Part shown: positions 14,029-18,903 of the stretch, piece by piece
How positions within the stretch are numbered: position 1 is the stretch's first letter
Layout of the letters: each line of letters opens with the position of its first letter
From: an archaeon
GTDB taxonomy: Archaea > Asgardarchaeota > Hermodarchaeia > Hermodarchaeales > Hermodarchaeaceae
DNA length: 18,903 nt
Assembly: GCA_016550405.1 (NCBI GenBank)
Contig: JABXGX010000027.1
Coordinates: 1 to 18,903, forward strand
Direction of reading: 5' to 3'
Notes under the pieces: model-generated
The model's input: only the letters and a program-made list of their open reading frames with translations
Told to the model about the DNA's origin: nothing
Database searches by the model: none
Made by a program: the position numbers and the translations under genes

Positions 14029-14802
14029 ATGACAAATGTAGGTCCGGTTTGGAAAAGCATCCTCAAAATCATCGAAGATGAAAGAGTTGCACATCTAACA
14101 CTCATCGATCCTGACCCCATCAAGCAATCCGCTAAAGAAGCAAGCCAAATAGCTAATCTTGCGGAGAAGGCAGGAAGTAATGGCATTATGGTTGGCGGCT
14201 CAACCGCCTTTGGCATCATTGACGAGACAGTAAAAGAAATCAAGAAACAGGTGAATATTCCTGTCATTTTGTTCCCTGGCAATGTATCTGGGCTTTCACG
14301 TTCTGCGGATGCTGTTTTTTTCATGAGTCTTTTGAATTCCCGAAATACCTACTGGATGATAGATGTCCAAACCCTGGGAGCACGTCACGTCAAAGACTAT
14401 AATCTTGAAGCCATCTCGATGGCTTATCTCATTGTCCACCCTGGAGGCACCGCAGGATTTGTCGGTGACGCACGACTTATTCCCCGCGATAAACCAGAAA
14501 TTGCGGTTGGCTATTCATTAGCTGCCCAATATATGGGATTCAATTTCATCTATCTTGAAGCCGGCTCAGGCGCAGAAAATACTGTACCCCTCCCCATGAT
14601 CAAATTAGTTTCAAAAACAATTGATGTTCCCGTTGCTGTTGGTGGAGGAATTTACACTCCAGATCAAGCCGCAGGAGCCGCTGCGGCTGGCGCCGATATC
14701 ATTGTACAAGGCACTATCATTGAACGCACTATTCTAAAAGACAATGGTAAAGAGTTAACAGCTACAATTAAGGCCATGGGCCAGGCAAAAAAGAGCGACT
14801 AA
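14029..14802 (+). CDS. Geranylgeranylglyceryl phosphate synthase
   Basis: Joins geranylgeranyl diphosphate to glycerol-1-phosphate, the first committed step of archaeal membrane ether-lipid synthesis. The 257-residue TIM barrel carries the family signatures: HLTLIDPDP with Mg-binding Asp at 27/29, MVGGSTAFG at 54-62, LFPGNVSGLS at 81-90 (substrate/prenyl region), YLEAGSGA at 175-182, VAVGGGI at 202-208 and GADIIVQGT at 221-229 (phosphate site). Length and the LIVHPGGTAGFVGD insert resemble the group II enzymes. Start: ATG 14029 preceded by CAGGGAATTA, a modest ribosome binding site. It is convergent with the MoaD-like gene, whose stop lies 18 bases away; the T-tract of that gene's likely terminator is inside this CDS (14787-14792). 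The gene supports the archaeal assignment of the window. Confidence 0.95.
   Translation: MTNVGPVWKSILKIIEDERVAHLTLIDPDPIKQSAKEASQIANLAEKAGSNGIMVGGSTAFGIIDETVKEIKKQVNIPVILFPGNVSGLSRSADAVFFMSLLNSRNTYWMIDVQTLGARHVKDYNLEAISMAYLIVHPGGTAGFVGDARLIPRDKPEIAVGYSLAAQYMGFNFIYLEAGSGAENTVPLPMIKLVSKTIDVPVAVGGGIYTPDQAAGAAAAGADIIVQGTIIERTILKDNGKELTATIKAMGQAKKSD
14787..14792 (-). terminator. T-tract downstream of the four-gene AOR operon
   Basis: Six T on the minus strand about 30 bases after the MoaD-like stop codon, inside the 3' end of the convergent GGGP synthase gene. A T-tract of this length is enough for archaeal termination; no strong stem is seen. Confidence 0.3.
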
Positions 14803-14820
14803 GAGGCGAAAACAACTCTC

Positions 14821-15117
14821 CTAGCTGCTAACTCCGCCGCCTATGGGTGGGAATATCGCTACGACATCACCGTCAGTTAGAGGCGTCTGTAGCCCTTGTT
14901 GGAGCCTGACATGCCGTCCATTAACAAGAACATGGAAATATGATTTGAGAGACCCATCCGGTTCTAAGACCATTTTGTTGAATTTATCTCCGAATCTTGC
15001 CCCCAGGATGTCAATGACTTCTTGGACTTTTTCTGCTGCGAGTTGGATTTCTCGGACTCCGGTTAATGCACGCAGGCTAGTGAACATGCGTACAGTGACG
15101 ATTGGCTTTTTGGTCAT
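14821..15117 (-). CDS. MoaD/ThiS-like ubiquitin-fold sulfur carrier
   Basis: A 98-residue beta-grasp protein of the MoaD/ThiS/SAMP group. It has the typical MoaD strands VTVRMFTSLRALTG, the FHVLVNGRHV turn, and the end LTDGDVVAIFPPIGGG. MoaD supplies sulfur for the dithiolene of molybdopterin/tungstopterin, which AOR enzymes need, so its place as last gene of an AOR operon makes sense. AorD of AorABC operons is, as I recall, also a protein of this kind. The protein does not end at Gly-Gly: GGG at 93-95 is followed by VSS. The diglycine normally has to be terminal for adenylation, so trimming or a different role is implied. The ATG at 15117 has an excellent ribosome binding site, AAGGTGAT, overlapping the stop of the upstream gene, 15 bases away. 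Confidence 0.88.
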   Translation of the reverse strand: MTKKPIVTVRMFTSLRALTGVREIQLAAEKVQEVIDILGARFGDKFNKMVLEPDGSLKSYFHVLVNGRHVRLQQGLQTPLTDGDVVAIFPPIGGGVSS

Positions 15118-15132
15118 AGGTTTGCTATCACC

Positions 15133-16320
15133 TTATCCGCTGGTTTTGAAGGAGAGTGCACGGTGAGGACAGATGCTTACACAGACACCGCAGCCATAAC
15201 AGAGTTCGGAATCCACTTGGGCCTTGTTGGTTTGGGGGTTGACGGCAATTGCGGAGTATGTGCAGGATTTATTACAGAGGCCACAACCTGAGCAAGTCTC
15301 TTCATCCACGGTTGGAGGAAGACTTTCGATTCGGAGTGTTTCTTCGGGAAGGTGTTTAAGAGCAATACCATGAACGTCTAAAGGAGAGTCGTGTCCATGG
15401 GTTTGAAGGAAGTCAGCAATTTCAGTGGCGATGCGTCCATACACAGAGTTGCCTTCGAGGATTGCTGCGGTACAGACTTGAACGGCAGTGGCTCCGCACA
15501 TGAAGAATTCGATGGCGTCAGCGCCGGTGCTTACTCCACCCACACCAATTACTGGCTTGGATGTTCCCCGGGCAATATCAGCAACACAGCGGACTGCGAG
15601 GGGTTTGATAGCAGGTCCTGAAAGCCAGCCAACACCTCCTGGACCTCCAAGGAGGGGACGGCCAGTCTCAATATCTACATGTAAGCAAGGTCCTAGTGTG
15701 TTGATTGCTACAAATCCGTCGACATATTTCTCGACAGCCTTTATGAAAAGGGTTAGGTCCTTCACATGAGGACTCATTTTTGCAAAAACCGGGATTTCAA
15801 CAGCTTCTTTGAGTGTTTTAGCGACTTCATTGAATACTTTAGGATCAGTTTCTATGTAATGGGTGCTAAATTCTATACCATCAACGCCAGCCTTTTCTAC
15901 TAGGGGAGCGAGTTTCCGTAATTCGTCAGGTGTATAACCTACAGAAGCAATTAAAGAAAGCCCTGCTTCCTTTGCGCGAGGATATTCATGTTTAAGCCAT
16001 TTTTCGTAGGGTTTATCGCTCCATAATTCATGGTTTAGTAATCCATAAGCACCGCGTACTCGAATGCGTTCAAAATGAACCACCTGATTTTGCATGGCGG
16101 TAGCAAGAAGCCATTGGCTTTTACCACGATCAAGGGTTTGCATATTAGGACGGGGAACTTCAGCAGGTTTGACGCTAATTGTTTTTGCAACTAATCCGCC
16201 TACTCCACCTCGCGCCGCCTGTAGGAGAGTCTCCCCATCTCGGCTAGTTGGTCCTGCCGCCGTTAAGACGGGGTTTCGAAGAGGGATGCCAGCAATATCA
16301 ATATTCAAACTAACGGTCAT
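15133..16320 (-). CDS. Dihydroorotate/dihydropyrimidine-dehydrogenase-like flavoprotein with two [4Fe-4S] clusters
   Basis: A 395-residue fusion of an FMN TIM barrel (1-320) with a two-cluster ferredoxin domain (C343/346/349/353 and C374/377/380/384). Barrel features of the family are present: IPLRNPVLTAAGP (12-24), FAKMSPHV (179-186, FMN lysine K181), VAINTL (204-209), GWLSGPAIKPLAV (231-243) and the FMN-phosphate site VGGVSTGADAIEFFMCGATAVQV (260-282, in part). The usual active-site segment of dihydropyrimidine dehydrogenase (LNLSCPH) is here IEFSTHYIE (149-157), so the substrate Asn and catalytic Cys are gone and a normal pyrimidine reaction is unlikely. The ATG overlaps the AOR stop by one base (TAATG), so the two are translationally coupled. 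A role as flavin/iron-sulfur electron partner of the AOR is inferred from position. Confidence 0.85.
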   Translation of the reverse strand: MTVSLNIDIAGIPLRNPVLTAAGPTSRDGETLLQAARGGVGGLVAKTISVKPAEVPRPNMQTLDRGKSQWLLATAMQNQVVHFERIRVRGAYGLLNHELWSDKPYEKWLKHEYPRAKEAGLSLIASVGYTPDELRKLAPLVEKAGVDGIEFSTHYIETDPKVFNEVAKTLKEAVEIPVFAKMSPHVKDLTLFIKAVEKYVDGFVAINTLGPCLHVDIETGRPLLGGPGGVGWLSGPAIKPLAVRCVADIARGTSKPVIGVGGVSTGADAIEFFMCGATAVQVCTAAILEGNSVYGRIATEIADFLQTHGHDSPLDVHGIALKHLPEETLRIESLPPTVDEETCSGCGLCNKSCTYSAIAVNPQTNKAQVDSELCYGCGVCVSICPHRALSFKTSG

Positions 16321-18257
16321 TATTCTTCCACCAATTTACCCATTTTTGCTAACTCGTCTGCAACATCGGTTAACCCCAATCGGACGAGTTCTGATCGTTT
16401 TGGAAGGCCATCTTTTGACCAGTTTCGCACTTCATAATACTCGTCAAGCATTGGTTCTAGGTTACACACTTGACCTTTTGCAGGACCTTCGGGAATAGGT
16501 TCTTCAGTAAAACGTGGGTGCAGCTGCTCGTTTTCACGAGTCAGCCCTTCTCTTACATTGAAACAACGTCGAAGATTACTGATGCGTTCAGCAACCATAC
16601 GTAGTTGATTTACATCCCCAAATTCCTTAATGCCGGTGAGAGGTGCAAGCATCTCGGCAATAATATCAAAGTAGTAGATAGGAGGCCACATACTTCCATA
16701 TTTGCAGAGTATAACACTGTCCACAATCACATACAGGTCCTCTTGATCTTTGATCAGATGACCTTTGAACACTGTATTATGCAAGTCCATAACTTCAGCT
16801 GCGTGTTCTTCGCCAAAGCGTTCAATGGCCACATCAGGAAACCCGAGTTCCTCATAACAACTAAGGCTGCGTAAGTGATCTGCACCCCGAACATTCGTGG
16901 CATAAGTCAGCCCTACACTTTGTTGTGGCCGGGGATCTTGACCTGAGGCTTCGAGGCCTTTCACGTGAATAGCAAACCGTTCTGCGCCTTTCCCGATTTT
17001 CTGGGCAGCCCGCATGGATCCCTCGGCAAGCAGATTACCAATCCCTTCGCGGTGTGCAATTTTATCAATAAGAGCTATTATCGTTTTGTCATTTCCCCAT
17101 GACAAGTCTAGACCATCAGCTTCTTTTGAGGAAATTAACCCGTGTTCTGCCGCTTCCATAAGAAAGGCTATGGTACACCCTGTGCTAATGGTGTCTAGTC
17201 CATACCGGTTACAGAGCTGATTTGCAAAAAGAATGGATTCGATATTACTGTTCAGGCAGTTGCTGCCAAATGCCATAAGTGTTTCATATTCAGGTCCACC
17301 TGTCTTTACCTTGTAGGGCCCTGATTTAACCTGAGACGTGAACTTACATTGTAAAGCGCACCCAAAGCAGGCTTCTCTGCTTGTGCGGTAATGTTTCCGA
17401 ATAGTCTCAGGACCAATTTCATCTGCATTTGGATAAACACCAGTATTATGGTTCTTTGTAGGGAGCCGTCCAATTTCTCCGATTGCCGTGACTAAATTTG
17501 TAGTTCCGTATTTTCCTAAGGATTCTTCGTTCATTTCTCCCCATTTCCCTTTTGTAGTCTGGTCGAAGGCTTTTCGAGAAGCAGCAAGGAATTTACCATG
17601 CTGAGCAACTTGGACTCCCCCCAATCCTCGGGCAGCAACCGCTTTGAGATGTTTACTACCCATTACGGCACCGCCTCCTGCGCGTCCAGCAGCCCGGTAA
17701 TACGAACCAATAATTGCGGCGTACTTGACTAGATTTTCCCCAGCTATACCAATTGATGCAACTTCAATATCATTATCGCCGTGCTCTTCTTTGATGATAT
17801 CGGTAGTTTCGGTAGTGTCGCGGGTCCAAAGATGCGAAGCATCCTGAATCGTCACATCCCTATTCTTAACCATGAGGTAGACAGGTTTGGGCGCTTTGCC
17901 ATGAATAATTAGCATATCAAACCCAGAGTATTTGAGTTGAGGTCCCCAATGACCTCCACAATGCGCTTCGCCCCATACACCAGTTAGAGGTGATTTGAAA
18001 GCCACCATAAATCTCCCGGAAGGTGAAAAGAAGGCTCCTGTAACGGGACCAACACCAAATATCAGAGGATTCTTCGGATCAAGTGGATCTGTTCTAGGTT
18101 TAACTCGATCCCACAGGATTCGTGAAGCAAACCCAGTCCCACCAAGATAACTTTTTGCAAAATCCCGATCTAAGGGCAGTATTTCAACCTTAGAATTTGT
18201 TAAATCAATATCCGCGATTCGACCGGCGTATCCGTAATACATGTCTTCTTTACTCAT
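16320..18257 (-). CDS. Aldehyde:ferredoxin oxidoreductase, tungsten enzyme (second copy)
   Basis: A 645-residue AOR-family enzyme with a complete cubane site: C297, C300 and C304 in EACFGCALQC, and C518 in VILCKYG. The pterin domain shows YLGGTGFASRI (37-47), GEAHCGGHWGPQLKYSGFD (96-114) and GSKHLKAVAARG (200-211). The active-site Glu lies in GPEYET (321-326) and His461 in RGADH, by analogy with Pyrococcus AOR. It would oxidise an aldehyde, or run in reverse on an activated acid, with electrons passing to the poly-ferredoxin encoded just upstream, whose stop codon overlaps this start (ATGA, four bases). The downstream flavoprotein gene overlaps by one base. It is paralogous to the 11258-13180 product, and differs notably in its intact first cluster cysteine and a longer 220-250 loop. 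The substrate cannot be told from sequence. Confidence 0.94.
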   Translation of the reverse strand: MSKEDMYYGYAGRIADIDLTNSKVEILPLDRDFAKSYLGGTGFASRILWDRVKPRTDPLDPKNPLIFGVGPVTGAFFSPSGRFMVAFKSPLTGVWGEAHCGGHWGPQLKYSGFDMLIIHGKAPKPVYLMVKNRDVTIQDASHLWTRDTTETTDIIKEEHGDNDIEVASIGIAGENLVKYAAIIGSYYRAAGRAGGGAVMGSKHLKAVAARGLGGVQVAQHGKFLAASRKAFDQTTKGKWGEMNEESLGKYGTTNLVTAIGEIGRLPTKNHNTGVYPNADEIGPETIRKHYRTSREACFGCALQCKFTSQVKSGPYKVKTGGPEYETLMAFGSNCLNSNIESILFANQLCNRYGLDTISTGCTIAFLMEAAEHGLISSKEADGLDLSWGNDKTIIALIDKIAHREGIGNLLAEGSMRAAQKIGKGAERFAIHVKGLEASGQDPRPQQSVGLTYATNVRGADHLRSLSCYEELGFPDVAIERFGEEHAAEVMDLHNTVFKGHLIKDQEDLYVIVDSVILCKYGSMWPPIYYFDIIAEMLAPLTGIKEFGDVNQLRMVAERISNLRRCFNVREGLTRENEQLHPRFTEEPIPEGPAKGQVCNLEPMLDEYYEVRNWSKDGLPKRSELVRLGLTDVADELAKMGKLVEE

Positions 18258-18760
18258 TTCTTGGAACCTCCTGTGATGATGTGAAGATAATCAGCGGCTC
18301 TTTTCACGCCCTTCTCCCTAAGTCGCGCTGTCAATTCATTGGGTTCAAGATACAATATCGCTTCACGAGGACAAAATTGAGCACACATCGAATATCCATC
18401 ACACAAATCGCATTTCACGGTACGACCATCCGCTGTATCGATATGGATACCCCCAAATGGGCAGGCAATAAGACATTGATGACAACCAATACAATTCTCC
18501 TGATTGATACAGACAGCGTTCGTCTCGGAATCACGATAAATCGCATCAGCAGGACAGCTTTCCATACACAGAGGGACCTCACAATGTTGGCAGATTACTG
18601 GGATGTTTACTCCACTCTTCTCATCTCGGATAATAGTCAGGAGCGCTCGGGAAGGGTTGTATTCCTGGATGTGCCGAAAAGAGCATACGAGCGTGCATAT
18701 GCCACAACCCGTGCATTTCTCTGGGTCAACAACTAGTACCTTTTGCGATGACTTGTTCAT
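18254..18760 (-). CDS. Poly-ferredoxin (four [4Fe-4S]) electron-transfer subunit of AOR (second copy)
   Basis: A 168-residue electron-transfer protein with sixteen cluster cysteines: C16/19/22/26, C57/60/65/69, C90/93/96/100 and C117/120/126/130, plus an extra C84. It follows the DmsB/HycB pattern (CTGCGICTLVC, CQHCEVPLCMESCP, CIGCHQCLIACP, CDLC...C...CP). As first gene of the operon it likely docks with the AOR and relays electrons to soluble ferredoxin, the flavoprotein, or another acceptor. There is no signal peptide. The ATG at 18760 has AAGGCGTGAA upstream and a TATA box, CCTTTAAGG, about 39 bases before it. It is paralogous to the 10764-11258 product with the same four-group plan, though the spacing in the last group differs (C-x2-C-x5-C here, C-x2-C-x2-C there). 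Confidence 0.88.
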   Translation of the reverse strand: MNKSSQKVLVVDPEKCTGCGICTLVCSFRHIQEYNPSRALLTIIRDEKSGVNIPVICQHCEVPLCMESCPADAIYRDSETNAVCINQENCIGCHQCLIACPFGGIHIDTADGRTVKCDLCDGYSMCAQFCPREAILYLEPNELTARLREKGVKRAADYLHIITGGSKK

Positions 18761-18794
18761 AGAAATTCACGCCTTGAAAAAAGGGACATGGAAG

Positions 18795-18803
18795 CCTTAA
18801 AGG
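18795..18803. promoter_or_regulatory. Near-symmetric TATA box between the AOR operon and the right-edge gene
   Basis: CCTTAAAGG on plus reads CCTTTAAGG on minus, so it can act as a TATA box either way. On minus it would start RNA near 18774, about 14 bases before the poly-ferredoxin ATG; on plus near 18825, about 30 bases before the ATG at 18856. Confidence 0.4.
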
Positions 18804-18855
18804 GTTACTCGATTACCATTATTCAATCATTTCGGTTTGTTTGGAGTGTATTGTT

Positions 18856-18903
18856 ATGCGTACACTGATAAAAAACGCATTAATTGTTACTATGGATCCA
18901 AAA
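18856..18903 (+). CDS. Start of an amidohydrolase-family gene (partial)
   Basis: Sixteen codons run off the window edge: MRTLIKNALIVTMDPK. An N-terminal strand of the form LIKNALIVTMDP is typical of the amidohydrolase superfamily members related to 5-methylthioadenosine/S-adenosylhomocysteine deaminase, guanine deaminase and triazine hydrolases. GGAGTG at 18844-18849 is a good ribosome binding site at suitable distance. The metal-binding motifs would lie beyond the window, so the exact member cannot be named. It is divergent from the AOR operon. Confidence 0.55.
   Translation, partial: MRTLIKNALIVTMDPK

Noticed and set aside
18197..18736. Plus-strand 179-codon ORF opposite the poly-ferredoxin gene
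   Set aside because: Fully antisense to a gene with sixteen conserved cysteines; the open frame is a by-product of that gene's codon use.
1..18903. Firm assignment to Asgard archaea from the Roadblock, GTPase and charged-MetAP features
   Set aside because: Roadblock proteins and small GTPases occur in many archaea and bacteria, and no eukaryotic signature protein such as an ESCRT, actin or profilin is present.

Overview
The window looks like a piece of an archaeal chromosome of moderate, slightly AT-rich composition. The archaeal calls rest on transcription factor B (TFB), a type II methionine aminopeptidase, geranylgeranylglyceryl phosphate synthase (ether-lipid synthesis), tungsten-enzyme (aldehyde:ferredoxin oxidoreductase, AOR) genes with poly-ferredoxin partners, TTTAWA-type TATA boxes and GGTGA-type ribosome binding sites. 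A Roadblock/LC7 protein, an Arf/MglA-like GTPase and a double zinc-ribbon coiled-coil protein would fit an Asgard or related anaerobic lineage, but none of these is diagnostic, so the placement stays open. No rRNA, tRNA, CRISPR array, insertion sequence or phage gene was seen.

Layout. 1-2.1 kb: a winged-helix/iron-sulfur protein on + and a GNAT acetyltransferase on -. 2.1-6.5 kb, all on -: methionine aminopeptidase, TFB and a long-chain acyl-CoA ligase, each with its own promoter region; the first two have a hairpin across the stop codon plus a T-tract. 6.6-9.3 kb: Roadblock protein (+), dTMP kinase (-), an unknown 171-residue protein (+) and a zinc-ribbon/coiled-coil protein (-), arranged as convergent or divergent pairs. 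9.3-10.6 kb: a HAD phosphatase fused to a membrane polyprenol-kinase-like domain (-). 10.7-13.2 kb: a two-gene operon of a 16-Cys poly-ferredoxin and an AOR (+), preceded by a perfect 16-bp palindrome. 13.3-14.8 kb: GTPase-winged-helix protein and GGGP synthase (+). 14.8-18.8 kb: a tightly packed four-gene operon on - reading poly-ferredoxin, AOR, dihydroorotate/dihydropyrimidine-dehydrogenase-like iron-sulfur flavoprotein, MoaD-like ubiquitin-fold protein. The first 16 codons of an apparent amidohydrolase start at the right edge (+).

How they may work together. The two poly-ferredoxin/AOR pairs point to anaerobic aldehyde/carboxylate redox chemistry coupled to ferredoxin. In the larger operon a flavin/iron-sulfur protein occupies the place that a FAD subunit has in AorABC enzymes, and the MoaD-like gene could supply sulfur for the pterin cofactor. 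The acyl-CoA ligase could channel acids formed by such enzymes to thioesters (inference). The most unusual points are an Asp in place of the first cubane cysteine in the 11.3-13.2 kb AOR, a dehydrogenase-like protein that has lost the family's substrate-binding Asn and catalytic Cys, a MoaD-like protein whose Gly-Gly is not at the C-terminus, a GTPase with Leu at the Ras Gln61 position fused to a winged helix, and several clean palindromes at promoters.
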